A stretch of DNA of 64,000 nucleotides, taken from assembly GCA_964036045.1 (NCBI GenBank), contig OZ038380.1:187066298-187130297 (forward strand), written 5' to 3'. This document shows positions 1 through 10,096 of this stretch, in pieces. Within the stretch, counting starts at the first letter, position 1. The number at the start of each line of letters is the position of its first letter. The DNA is from Eutreptiella sp. 'Long Island Sound 2002'. Lineage: Eukaryota; Euglenozoa; Euglenophyceae; Eutreptiales; Eutreptiaceae. The notes below the pieces were generated by a model. The model was given only the letters and a program-made list of their open reading frames with translations, was not told where the DNA came from and ran no database searches. The translations under genes and the position numbers were made by a program.

Positions 1-287
1 CGCAAATGTGTCATGTCAGTGCAGGCTCCTATCTTACATCATGTGCCTAGGGGAGCCTGTCAGCTGCACCTCCCAGGGCGCGCAGGCGTTTGGCCCCCCC
101 GTCATGTATTGTCTGCCCTGTCATGTGTTGTCCGCCGTCATTTAACACGTGTCGCGGGCGAAAGGCATCCAAAGTCAGCGGCTCGGTGTTTCCTAGTGGA
201 CAGGAGCAAACACCATTCCTCGCGCACGGCCTCCAGCCATTGCATGTGCGAGCGAGCCCATTCGTCCATGCAGGTCACTACCCCCGC
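1..287. other. No recognisable feature
   Basis: Mixed-composition DNA with two short overlapping open frames that show no family resemblance, codon pattern or splice context. I see no gene here. Confidence 0.5.
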
Positions 288-490
288 AACCACATGAAAA
301 TGGGATTTTTGGAATCAAGGTTGAGGGGATTTAGAAAAATCATCACTTGCCATGTATCTGGTGAAAATAAAAATTGACCACTTTTCATGTTCACAACAAT
401 TTCTGGCGCCTTCGGCACCGGAGTTCATAATAACTAATAATTGATCCTGTCAAATGAGCCCTTTTACCGAAACCCCCACCACAGGGGGTA
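288..490 (+). repeat. Partial copy of dispersed MITE family (TCAAT-type)
   Basis: A segment beginning near GAAAATGGGATTTTTGG and running through a GGCGCC-TTC-GGCACC hairpin to a GAGCCCTTTT block recurs at 21133-21320 and 33826-34010. Those two copies are part of larger elements with inverted-repeat ends. Here only the central and right parts are visible, so I call it a truncated copy. Confidence 0.7.
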
Positions 491-753
491 GGACTTGGTT
501 GTAGACATCTTGTAGCCGTGGCTACCACGATCCGGTTGAAGAACCTGGATTAACACTACTTTCATGAGAGTCCGTTGCCCACTTGAAGCTGTTGTGTGTC
601 GTCGTTGTTGTTACCATAACACCAGATTGAAAAACCCGGCTAGTTCCACTAGTAGCCAAAGTTACAGTCCTACATGTAACGTTTGCCTACAATCGCTACT
701 TTGCTATCTACACTTGCGTTGTGCGTCACGGGCGGGGACAGAAGTGTGATCTA
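491..753. other. No recognisable feature
   Basis: Unique-looking sequence between the truncated repeat and the Harbinger nest. No coding or RNA signal was seen. Confidence 0.4.
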
Positions 754-987
754 GGGGGAATCTTTGCACTGCGCGCTACTTTTAGACTATGTTCCCCCCG
801 AAGAGCCCCCAAGCAAACCCCTTGGAAACGCCCTTAGAATTAGGTGACCCAAGCTGCCCCAGCTCAAGAAAGTTGCAAACTACCTTCCCTTCACATAACA
901 CACATCATGCACAACTGGAAAAGCCCTGAACAGCGCATTGGTTGCCACCCTCAAGAACACACAATTGTCTTTCTGTTCCATTGTCAA

Positions 988-1440
988 CTAAGGGGGCGTT
1001 TTCGCACGGCGCGCGCACAGCGCGCGCATAGCGCCAGTTATTACGGTGTCCCATATCTTAACATCGGCACTAGTGCCGGGTAGGACAAGGCATATCCACA
1101 CAATGTCACCCAAGTGGTCCACGGCCACGGTAATCTTCCACACACAACCCGCATACTTGGGGTTGAATAGTATATCGGAAAGAGCACCACCAATAGAACT
1201 GATTGGCATGGCATCAGTGAAATGGGTCACAAAATACGGGAAATGAGGGGGCGGTGAGTCGGCACTTGGGATGGCAAAGGAGATGGACTCAACTTTGCAC
1301 TGCCGATTCACCACCTTCACCGCGTCTCGGAAATACTCCAAGTGGACTAATCCGTCGGGCGCAAACCCCACCACTGTGGCCGGAACTCGCACCCCATTGG
1401 AGCGAGTGTAGAACACCCTATCTCCAACATTAAAGTCCAT
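988..1440 (-). pseudogene. Truncated Harbinger-type (DDE_4) transposase with Tudor-like N-terminus
   Basis: The frame from the ATG at 1440 begins MDFNVGDRVFYTRSNGV, a small beta-barrel-like (Tudor/KOW-type) module of about 50 residues ending NRQCKVES. It continues into a stretch with TDAMPI, then KITVAVDHLGDIVW, then LPGTSADVKIWD. That order, including the Gly-containing strand and the PG-x3-D motif, matches the core of DDE_Tnp_4 nucleases, with the first two acidic residues visible. The frame then reads through the terminal repeat and stops, so the third catalytic acid is missing. The family assignment is from motifs only. The 3-bp TAA target duplication around the element supports it independently. 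Confidence 0.6.
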
Positions 1441-1724
1441 GGTGAATGCAATAGAGGGTCTGAGAAATGAGAGCAAAAGATGATGCCCCGCGGCAGACAC
1501 CCTGAGAATGTATCACCATATACCGGCCTCAGGGTGCCCGTTTGCAAAGGCACATACACGCAAGAAGGGGCAGGGTTGATGCTACAAGGATACACAATGG
1601 CAATAGTACCCTGCGGCAATCCTACACCCAAAAAACTGCATACCGGTGGTGGAGAATGGCCTACTTTTCGCACAGTGCGCGCATAGCGCGTGCACAGCGC
1701 GAGCACAGCGCACGGTACGCCCCC
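992..1724 (-). mobile_element. Inner PIF/Harbinger-like element with truncated transposase
   Basis: The termini are GGGGGCGT (992-999) and ACGCCCCC (1717-1724), a perfect 8-bp inverted repeat, each followed by GCGC/GCAC-alternating subterminal DNA. The trinucleotide TAA flanks both sides (989-991 and 1725-1727), matching the TWA target duplication of the PIF/Harbinger superfamily. The element is only 733 bp. Its transposase frame runs out through the left terminus, so it is non-autonomous. The same two end types recur at 16140-16465, which lacks the coding part. Confidence 0.75.
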
Positions 1725-1891
1725 TAAGTACACATGGACTCCATCTTGCATTGGCGATTCACCACCCGTAGTGCATCTTGGTAGTACTCCAAGTGGATGA
1801 GCCCATCTCCCGCCATCCCAACAACCGTGGCAGGAACTCGCACGCCGTTGGAGCGGGTGTAGAACACCCGATCGCCAAGACTCAAATCCAT
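1724..1891 (-). pseudogene. Second copy of the Tudor-like transposase N-terminus
   Basis: From the ATG at 1891 the frame reads MDLSLGDRVFYTRSNGV... and ends at CKMES, about 75% identical to the first 50 residues of the neighbouring transposase frame. It stops where the inner element was inserted. It is the remaining 5' end of the outer element's transposase. Confidence 0.6.
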
Positions 1892-2189
1892 GAAGAAAGT
1901 GTGTCGAAGAAAGGAGGAGGGGGGTGTGAAGTAGTGTAGCATATGTGCAAGCACGATAGATCAATGTGTGCACACGAGCATTGCGCCTTGCCATGCCTTG
2001 ACACAACCATGCTACGCCTTGCCATGCCTTGACCCAAACATGCTACGCCTTGCAAAACCTCCGCTAGGGGTCACCATGATGCCCCTAGGGGCCCCTAGTA
2101 TCTCAAAGTATGGGTCTCTAGTACGGCCAGACGCCCAAATAGTTGCACTGCGCGCTGCACTGCGCGCACACTACGCTTGAGGCGCCCCC

Positions 2190-2250
2190 CTAGTACGGCC
2201 AGACGCCCAAATAGTTGCACTGCGCGCGCACTGTGCTTGAGGCTCCCCCC
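2190..2250. repeat. Duplicated Harbinger right terminus
   Basis: The block CTAGTACGGCCAGACGCCC followed by a GCGC tract and a run of C occurs twice in tandem (about 2113-2189 and 2191-2248), differing in the number of GCGC units. Confidence 0.5.
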
Positions 2251-2504
2251 AAGGGTCCTCAGGGGTCGTCATCAGTCGTCGGAAAAGGTGCGTGTTTTCA
2301 AACAACCCAACAAGTGATGGAGTGTCCCCTGTGCAGGGGTGTGCAAGGTGTTGGGTGGGGTATGGGCAGGGGGCGGGGGGCTTTTCAAGGGGGCAGCAGA
2401 GTGTCCTAGTGCATCTCTTGTGCTACTGCTTGCAAAAAGGAGAATTACATGCACTTGTTCGAACCTTGTCCTGCGCACGAGCCAGGCTCTTGCTTGAGGA
2501 CCCG

Positions 2505-2665
2505 GGGGGGGGGGGGGTCTGGGGCGCTGGCCAGCCATGGCCGACCCACCCACCCACCCAGATCAGAAAATTTTTCCTTAGGCAAAAAATGAAGTTTATC
2601 AAAGGGGCCGGAAAATTGAGGCCGATTTTCGGTACACAACCTTTTTTATGGCCTCTGACCCACCC
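2505..2665 (+). repeat. Dispersed repeat family R-B, copy 1
   Basis: From a G run through CCCACCCACCCAGATCAG, GAAGTTTATCAAAGGGGC and GGTACACAA to GGCCTCTGACC. Copies lie at 14240-14405 (minus), 21505-21615, 32080-32185 and 61086-61262. Complete copies run from a G tract to a C tract over about 160-180 bp, which suggests a very short MITE. Confidence 0.65.
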
Positions 2666-4900
2666 ACCCAGGGGTTCTCCTTAAGCAATAGCCTGACCCG
2701 AGCGCTCAAGAGGGTATTGGCGGCTGCCAAAACAGCTGCATTCAAGGGCCACTTGAATGATGCATATTCCCTACTGGCACAAAACACGCTGCGATTGGCC
2801 AACAATGGTGCATTCTTCAGTGCAGGTAGTGCTGCACACCTTCGGCTCCAATCCATACCATGGAGAGCTCAAGGCCCAGGGTGCGTAAGGAGGGCTAGCA
2901 TCCACGCCACCGCTTCTCCTTTATGACGACAATGCCTTTGTGGAACAACGTTAGGCCAGGTTAGGTTTGGGGCAATGACCAGGTGTAAATTGGGAATGGG
3001 TAGTGATCACATACATTCTTTTGATGTCTCCTGTCCACAAGCAGCACTTTGATGAGAGTGAATTGTACAAGGAGGTTGCGAAGCGACTAACGGGTCACCT
3101 TTTTGAAGAGGATCCTGTGGTCTTGGAATACACCCCCAAGGAATCGAGCATTGTTGAAAGGCCAGTTTTTGATCAACTGCGAAATAGTTCATTGGCAATC
3201 ATTGGTCAGTCTCTGCTTGTGCTGACTTGACCTGTGCCACCTAACGGCATGTCAGGTCCCAACTTGCTCAAAAAGCGTAGCTTCCTGTGTTGGCATACCC
3301 GCAAGAACACAACATGCTGTTGCTTGATCGCCAAAACCTTCCCGCCCCCGTGGACCCCAACGAGGCAGAATGAGGATGGCATTCTACCAACGGTCAGTGG
3401 AACATGCATCGCGCCATCCATTTACCAACGCGACTGCTATTTGCCAAAAGAGCGTGAGGGTGAGCACGCAAGGATGGCGCTGTTCTTCGCTATGATGTGG
3501 GGGAAGCCTGCCCCAAGTCAACAGTAGAGCTGAGGTTCCAAACGCAAGTTACCGTAACATGTAGATGTCCACGACGCTTTGGCAAAGTTGCTACTTCATG
3601 GGGTCCCATTGACAGGCCAAACAAGGGAGAGGGTCGTTGACAGGTTTGCGGCTGAGATTTGTTGCGGTACGTCTGGCTGGCTTGCCCTGGCCCTGCTCCG
3701 ACCCTGCACCTATTTACCAAAGGGGCAAAGACCATGGAGAGTCAGTGTATCTGTTCTGCGCGTTCCGCGTGTGGAGGGTGGGGGCTGGGCTGAGTCAGGG
3801 TTGGGTCAGCGCGGGTCAACAAGGCCGAATGTTCCCGTAGAAACTCATTGCGACCGCACGGCATCACTTACCCACCAAAAGGGTTTCTTGCGTGGGCTGC
3901 ACAACGGGTAGTGGTGGGCGTTGATCTCTAGACAGTGCCCCCTGCAGGTGTTACAACCACTGGCCACCACACTATTGGATTCCTATCCCTCGATTTTCAA
4001 AGCTCAGGTTAAACTCTCAGGGGTCCTCAGGACGCCAAAAGGATGTTTGGAAGCCACGGTGCTGCTCCAGGCGCCGGTTGAACACCTGTTGGGGATCTGG
4101 GGATTTGCCCATGAGGAGTAGAGGCCGTGTGCTCTGACGACTTGACCAACCGTCAGTTGCAAAATAACTGATGGTGGCTTTAGGGTAATAGTAGAGGGTG
4201 GCAGGGAACCAGGAAGGTCTTTTTCGGTCAGCCGGTCATGCAACACAAACGGAGAGAAACAATGTCCCTTGCACTGGTCACAGAAAAAATCAGCCCCCGT
4301 CAACGAAGCCGCAAAAGTCATTTCGGCGGAACGGGAGGCTGCACTACTTACAGATGGTACAAGGGGTAGCGGCTGCAGAGCGCCGGCTGCGGCAGGGGCC
4401 GTGGCCCTGCGGAGCAACGCGCGACGCCGTAGATGCGCGACTCTCCTACCGAGCGCTGGCGGCAGCTCATATGTGGGAGTCAGAGACCCCGGCCACTCGC
4501 GTCCGTTTCGGTAGGATGGACCCCCATTTGCAACATGGAATTCAGATAGGGCCCTTCTTATTATTTTTAATTTTTTTTTTTTACTGTCCGGTACCATCGA
4601 CAACTGTTCGAGATTGTTCCGGAACTTCAGACTCATTGCCCGAGACAGTGCATGGTCGACAGTACCACCCACCCGCCGTCCTCACACAGTGGGGGCATAA
4701 GGTTACGGGGTTAATCGACTCCGCATGCAGCGCCCTCCCCAGGGGCCACTTCCGCCCAGAGGCCCTTCTTATGCCGAAGGCTCGCAGTTGATCAGCGAGA
4801 GCAAACCCGGCACCAAGAAACAGAAGGCACAACGAAGGGGTGGGGGGGGGGGGTAACCGACACAGCCACTTCATGCAGGCACTTCACACAAGGGCTTCGC
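2666..4900. other. No convincing gene; a few unassigned open frames
   Basis: Open frames at 2648-2926 (+), 3003-3230 (+) and 4004-4672 (-) have no recognisable domains. The frame at 3003-3230 has a fairly normal amino-acid composition (acidic, with HFDESELYKEVAKRL) and could be a single exon between an acceptor near 3043 and a donor near 3205, but nothing extends it. Confidence 0.35.
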
Positions 4901-4925
4901 GGGGCTGCCTCCGACAGGGCGGGAA

Positions 4926-5317
4926 GAAAATTGCTCTGCGGGGGGTGGGGTGACACGGAGGCCCATTTTCCCAACCCCCCCCCCTCCCTCCTTGGCCGCC
5001 GTGACGGGAGGGGGGGTTCAGGGCGGGGGTGCCCGACCTGCCGTGCCGGGGGGGGGGGGGGGGTCAACTCAACATCTATGGCTCAAAATGATACCCACGT
5101 CGCGCTGATCATTTTGACTACTCAAATGTGGGGGGGGGGAATTATTGGTGGAAAAGACTTTTTCGGGCCAAAATTTGTGTTCCTGCGCCTTCGGCGCCAA
5201 CATCCGTTCTTACACAAAACAAAGGGCCCGACACGGAACCCCATTTCTCCAACCCCCCCCCCCCTCCTTCGGCGGGCGTCCATGTCACCCCCCCCCCCCC
5301 CCCGCAGAGCAATTTTC
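4926..5317. mobile_element. Inverted-repeat element (MITE-like)
   Basis: GAAAATTGCTCTGC followed by a G tract and GTGAC at 4926-4954 is matched in inverted orientation at 5284-5317 (GTCAC, C tract, GCAGAGCAATTTTC). The inverted repeat is about 28 bp, differing only in the length of the homopolymer. Inside are two direct copies of a CCCAACCCCCC block and a GCGCC-TTC-GGCGCC hairpin. No open frame of its own and no clear target-site duplication. Confidence 0.6.
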
Positions 5318-5611
5318 AGGTCCACCAGCCGATGCGCAATGAGCCTTGAGCCAGCCCAGTGAGACAGCCACTTCACACAGCCACTTCACAGAGGCGAAGC
5401 AGGTCGCTACTCCTTGCGGCCAAGCAACTCCGCCACTGCAGACCACCACATCACAGGCCACTTCATAGAAGTCCTCGACACGCCCGCATCGGGCAGCCGC
5501 TTCGGCTTCACACACACGCGACACACAGCTCTCCCCGCCGCCACTCCACACCGCCAACGCCGGAGCCAACCCCGCAAACGCCCAACGCAGCGGCCGGACG
5601 TGGACCGGGCG
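5318..5611. other. Downstream flank of the calpain gene
   Basis: GC-rich sequence between the inverted-repeat element and the calpain stop codon. It contains short direct repeats of CAGCCACTTCA. Probably 3' untranslated and intergenic DNA. Confidence 0.35.
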
Positions 5612-7261
5612 TCACGACCGGGGCAGCCAGGCCCCCCGCCCCCTCAGCTCGGCCGAGAACGTGTCGGTCTCCATCGCCGAGGGCATGTCCGGCGCCCCGT
5701 TGTAGATGTGCGTCCGCGGCCACGGGTCCCACGCGACGTGGTCCAGCTTCTTCGTGACGTTGGCCAGCGGCACCGAGTCGTACTCGTCCTCCTCCTTGCA
5801 CTCCTCCGTGGTCTTCTTCATGCGGACGGGCCGCGTGCTGAACACGTACATCTGGTACTTGGCCTCCTGCCCCGCCTCCTTCAGCACCGGCATGATGTCG
5901 TAGCACTCCCCTTCCTCAAGAACGAACTCCGCCCCGATGCTGCGCGAGTGAATGAAGTGGGTCCCGAATTTGAAGTGGCCCTTCGAGAAAATCTCTTTCC
6001 CGAGGCGCTTGTCGTCGTCCGCGTGCGCCAGGCACAGGCCCATGGCCTTCCCGGCGTAGTCGTAGTCGCCGCGCTTGTAGATGTACCGGTGGTCGTCCTG
6101 CATCAGGTAAACGAACACGGCGCTCGTCTGCTCGGCCATGACGATGTACTGCGGGTTCCGGTGGGACCCGGCCCCGCCGGCGCTGCTCCCGGACCACGCG
6201 CCCCGGGGCTCCGTGATCACGTAGAACGGGTCGCCGACGTTGTTGCGGTACGTGCGGCACACGGAGAAGTACGCGGCGTGCCGCTCCCAGTCCGGGTACG
6301 CCATCCAGAACACGCCGTCGTCTTCCGCCCGCTGCAGCAGGTCCTGCTTCAGCCTCGGCTCGGCGTCCCACTCCGGGGCGTCGTCGGCCCAGGCCCCCCG
6401 CCACTCGCCCTGCCCCCACGGGTTGCGGAGCTTGACGAGGGTCGTCACGCCCCCCCGCACGACCACGTCCTGCAGCCCCAGGATCGCGTAGGCGTGCCCC
6501 GCGATCAGCCCGTGCGCGCCCTCCGGTTCGCCGGCGGCCCCCGCGGCCTGGTCCGAGGACTTGCGGAACGAGCTCCCCATGAGCCACCACTCCGCCATCC
6601 CCTGCCGCATTTTCGCTATCAGCCACTGCTTCTTCTTCAGGTTCTCCCCGATGCTGCTGTCCAACCGAATGTACTCGCTGGCGCCCCCGGTCAGGTCCAC
6701 CAGCGCGTAACTGATCTCACCGCCCGACAGCGCCTGGTACGAGCCGTGCAGCTTGGCGTAGGCCTTCTCGAGCAGCGGCACCCACAGCTGCCCCGGCGGG
6801 TGGCTGCGCGCGAACAGCAGCGTCCCGTCCGCGCGGAAGGGCAGGGCGTCGTCCACGATGACGTTGACCCACTTGCCCTGCTTGAAGAAGCGGAACTCGA
6901 ACAGCCCGTGCTGCGGGTACTGCGCCACGATCAGGTGGTTGAGGATGTCGGGGCGCGTGGCGATGATGCTGAGGGCGCTGATGAACCAGCAGTTGCCCAG
7001 GTGGCCCTGGTGCACGGTGCTGGCGGAGGCCGCGCCCTTGAACATTTCCGGGGGGCCATCGAATGCCTGAGACGCGCGCCGCCACTGGACCTCCTTCCAG
7101 GCCGCGTACGGGGCCTCGTCGTCATAGTACAGGGAGCTGTTGGCCGCCGGGAATTCCGCGTCCGTGAACAGCTCGCTGGGCCCGAGCTCCTTCGCAATTT
7201 TGCGCGACCTTTTGCCGCTGGTTTTGTTGAGGCCTTGGGTTGTGCTCGTGCACCCTCCCAT
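5612..7261 (-). CDS. Calpain-type cysteine protease with N-terminal acylation signal
   Basis: Calcium-regulated intracellular cysteine protease, 549 aa, in one exon. The catalytic triad is visible: Cys91 in QGHLGNCWFISAL, His256 in GHAYAILG, Asn280 in LRNPWGQGEW. The protease core spans roughly residues 25-340. It is followed by a calpain domain III-like beta-sandwich (about 345-500) with the family's AGG...NPQY signature near GAWSGSSAGG. There is no penta-EF-hand, so calcium control, if any, is not of the classical type. I start at the ATG at 7261 because upstream in-frame codons contain no ATG. That start gives MGGCTSTTQ, a textbook N-myristoylation site with a Cys for palmitoylation, so membrane attachment is inferred. 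The next 20 residues are basic. Codon use is strongly GC-biased, which makes a long open frame on the opposite strand. Confidence 0.93.
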   Translation of the reverse strand: MGGCTSTTQGLNKTSGKRSRKIAKELGPSELFTDAEFPAANSSLYYDDEAPYAAWKEVQWRRASQAFDGPPEMFKGAASASTVHQGHLGNCWFISALSIIATRPDILNHLIVAQYPQHGLFEFRFFKQGKWVNVIVDDALPFRADGTLLFARSHPPGQLWVPLLEKAYAKLHGSYQALSGGEISYALVDLTGGASEYIRLDSSIGENLKKKQWLIAKMRQGMAEWWLMGSSFRKSSDQAAGAAGEPEGAHGLIAGHAYAILGLQDVVVRGGVTTLVKLRNPWGQGEWRGAWADDAPEWDAEPRLKQDLLQRAEDDGVFWMAYPDWERHAAYFSVCRTYRNNVGDPFYVITEPRGAWSGSSAGGAGSHRNPQYIVMAEQTSAVFVYLMQDDHRYIYKRGDYDYAGKAMGLCLAHADDDKRLGKEIFSKGHFKFGTHFIHSRSIGAEFVLEEGECYDIMPVLKEAGQEAKYQMYVFSTRPVRMKKTTEECKEEDEYDSVPLANVTKKLDHVAWDPWPRTHIYNGAPDMPSAMETDTFSAELRGRGAWLPRS

Positions 7262-7513
7262 TGGGCGGTTGGGGGCTGAGGCTCGGCACACTCAAGCCTC
7301 CCACGATACGCGCGGGCGCAGATCGGTCACTGGGGCGTGCGCAGCAGGCGGATCCACAGGCTCATCCAGCAGCGGAAAAAAATAGACCCTCGGAAAGCGA
7401 TGGCCACGAATCACGTACAGGGCACAGAGCGCGACAACAGCAGGGCAATGGCTTGCTCGCACTGCAGGTCTTGGTCCCACTCGAGCTCCCAATCACGACT
7501 TGCCACACATGTA
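7262..7513. other. 5' flank of the calpain gene
   Basis: The presumed promoter and 5' untranslated side of the calpain gene. No TATA box or other motif that I can name with confidence. Confidence 0.3.
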
Positions 7514-7911
7514 CCCCCCCCCCCTTGTATAAGCTACACCAAAGTCCCAAATTAATACGGTCCCAACGCCTACTGTAGCTTGGACACGGGCGTAGCGTGC
7601 GCGCGACACATACAACTACCAACACCGGGCGCCCAGGTTCAAAAAGAGAGGATTGCATGGTGAGCTGGTGCAAGAAACAGGCATATAATGCACAAACATC
7701 CCCAAAATCAGAGCTATGTGGGTTCAAGTGGCAAACACTCACAACAAATGTGTCCATGACTTTATGTGACTCGCAAATCCATCACCAAACCTATGTCTTA
7801 TGTGGCTGCACTACGTTTGGTACCGAATTAAAATTAGGTCCCAAATTAATACGGTCCCTACGCCTACTGTAGCTTGGACAGGGGCGTAGCTTATACAAGG
7901 GGGGGGGGGGG
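7514..7911. mobile_element. MITE with poly-C/poly-G tipped inverted repeats, TA target site
   Basis: The left end is eleven C followed by TTGTATAAGCTACACC (to 7540). The right end is GGCGTAGCTTATACAA followed by thirteen G (7883-7911). These are inverted repeats of about 27 bp with one internal mismatch. TA lies immediately outside both ends (7512-7513 and 7912-7913), as expected for Tc1/mariner-type insertion. Just inside each end is a direct copy of a roughly 50-bp block containing AAATTAATACGGTCCC and CGCCTACTGTAGCTTGG. At 398 bp there is no transposase. Confidence 0.75.
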
Positions 7912-8850
7912 TATATTGAGGGCTCATCTGATCGTTTATGAAAACTGGCATAGCAGCCCGAGGTCTGAGGGAGGCCTGTGTCAGCGCATGTCTTTGCTAG
8001 TCCTTACCCGCCACGCCAAGACTGGCTGATTCTGGCGATGGCCGCCACCCAGGGCTTTACACCATCAACAACTTGTGTGCAGGCTGTGCAGTGTCTTCTG
8101 TGTGTGTACATTTGGAATCCTTGATGGGGGAGCATTGCGCACATGTTCCCCACCCTCCCCTCGTCTGGTGTGCACACTCATGCAGGTGGCCAGACCACTC
8201 GTGACATACACCTTCAACACGGTGTATGTCCAGTGTAGATTGCACCACCACTCAGACCATGTAAATTGACACCACCCAAATATGTCGCAAATCTTGTCTC
8301 TAACGTGCAGCATTGAGTGCATTGCAAGTACATCTGAAAACAAAACGGTCTGTACCCTAACGATAAGCCATAAAAGCTTCAACTCACGTAAACAATGTGG
8401 TCGCCCCTCACTCATGCACTCGCACCTGTGGCGCAGAAATGAGGAGTTTGTACTAGCACCAGCCTGGTCTCCTGGCAACGGACGCTACTCTGTGCAAAGG
8501 ATCTATAATCCCAAAGATCACCTGCTGTGAAAAGCACCAACAGCCCCGCAACTCTGGGAAACCGGATGTGGTTATAACCACCACTCATGCCCACGGAGGT
8601 CACGGAGGTCACAATCGTACATCTACCACCCAGTCTCGGGTGTGTGAGTCCCGCGAACTCCACTTCGTCGACAAACACAGCGGCTTTCTTGAAGTTGCAA
8701 ACCAGATTGGGCTCCCCAAAAACGGTCAAGGATCCGGCGAAGGTGACGTTTGTGTCTGGTGTACTTCTCAGCAGTTTAAGTACGCCCTGCCCCCCTTGTA
8801 ATTCCAGGCCTCATGTCAGGTCGGTCCCCCCCATGGGGGGGAGGGATTGC
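7912..8850. other. No confident gene
   Basis: Two overlapping minus-strand open frames (8065-8478 and 8412-8729) have ordinary composition but no domain I recognise, and they are in different frames. They could be a decayed transposase or chance frames. Confidence 0.3.
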
Positions 8851-8856
8851 AAGGGC

Positions 8857-9030
8857 ACAAGCAGGTCTCAAAGCGCTCTACACATGCATGTCCTGGTATG
8901 TATATGCAGCAATGTTCGGCAGTTCAAGAGATCATAGGTATGATACAACTGTGCTACCATACAAATCACTGCTGTTGGCCTTGTTTTGTCAACACCGAAG
9001 CGTTTTTATGCTACAAGACAGAGAAAGGCA
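8857..9030 (+). repeat. Dispersed repeat family R-C, copy 1
   Basis: About 170 bp containing AAGCGCTCTACACATGCATG, CAGCAATGTTCGGCAG and TTGTTTTGTCAACAC. It aligns with 27449-27612 in the same order and strand with many substitutions, so the family is old. Confidence 0.6.
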
Positions 9031-10096
9031 CCCTAACTTCACCGTCATTAATCCGTGTCACCTTGCGTGTGCTGGCACTCCTTGGCCAAGTAACCTGGAC
9101 TGAGACCGTTGCCATTAGGGGAGGGCTGCGGGGGGGGGGGTGTCACGTCGGACACCCGGTCGGCCTATAGGCCGCAGAGAAGCATTGTTGGCAGTGAGGG
9201 GGCTGAAGGCCCAGCCTCTGATTTGAAGTGTTTTGATTTGATTCTGATTTGAAGGGATTGCAAGGGGGGGGGGATTACAGGGGGGGGGGGTTATGCACAA
9301 GTGGGCACAGCTCAAGTCTGCACAATCGGGCACATTTTTCGGATGTGAAACTTGAAATGACTTGAAATCTGGAGTTCAAAAAATATTCTGGCACCTTGGT
9401 GTAGAGAACAATCACACTGAGCTTGTGAAAAGAGCCATCCACGTATTCAATAGTGCAACACAGAATCAAAGAATGAGCACAGAGTGGTGCAATCAATGCA
9501 CACCTCAATTCCAAGAAACAAAGTGACAAACTGGAACACACACAGTTTACCACCGTTAAATTTGTCCAGAAAACTGCAGGCAAACACTGGGCACGACTAG
9601 AGCAGAGCAGTCAGAGGTTTTATATGCTCAGCACCAAAGTCCTTTGTTGGCCGTGCATGAAAAGAAAGCCACCATCCATGAGGGTTGACTGTTCTCTGCA
9701 ACTACCCTCGCCCAGTGGCTTCCTTGTTTTGTTTTTCGTTGTTGCTCTCCTTCGCTTGCGCTTCCGTCTTATCAAACATGATAACTACGCTGTCAGCTGA
9801 GTTGATGATCAAAACCTGCATCCGCATTACCAACGACCAAATGATCAAAGATTTAGAGAAAAATTGAAAGTGACAACACATGGTCAACACGACGCTTTAG
9901 ATTACAAACAATTTGATGGTCAACTTGGAGTTTTGTGAGTGCTGGGCACGTGATTGCGTGCACATTTCTTTTGATGTTTCTGGCCCTCATAATGGCAGGG
10001 CACATTTATTTGTTGAGTTTTGAACACCTTTACACTTGTAAGTCATCAGTCGTGGGCTGTGCATTAATTGTGCATTGTCTTTATTGTGCCGCAGTA
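9031..10096. other. No recognisable gene
   Basis: Sequence with two G runs near 9130 and 9265-9292 and no coding signal. The G runs may be ends of poly-G tipped elements, but I could not pair them. Confidence 0.35.

Larger units (their letters stand above)
754..2189 (-). mobile_element. Outer PIF/Harbinger-like element, interrupted by a second copy
   Basis: The ends read GGGGG... at 754 and ...CCCCC at 2189, each followed inward by a GCGC-rich block (TTGCACTGCGCGC on the left, GCACTGCGCGC on the right). CTA lies directly outside both ends (751-753 and 2190-2192), a 3-bp duplication as made by PIF/Harbinger transposases. On its minus strand it carries a Tudor-like N-terminal domain (1724-1891), cut right after the CKMES motif by a related element at 992-1724. 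The outer element is therefore older and inactive. The right end is followed by a second, similar GCGC block at 2193-2248, which looks like a tandem duplication of the terminus. Confidence 0.55.

Noticed and set aside
4004-4672. 222-aa minus-strand frame as a gene
   Set aside because: Contains a poly-A-derived Lys run and no recognisable domain; the middle has some CxxC but not enough to call.
5414-7279. 621-aa open frame on the plus strand
   Set aside because: It is the antisense of the calpain gene. Its Arg/Val/Leu/Pro-rich composition with no domain is what GC-rich third positions produce on the opposite strand.
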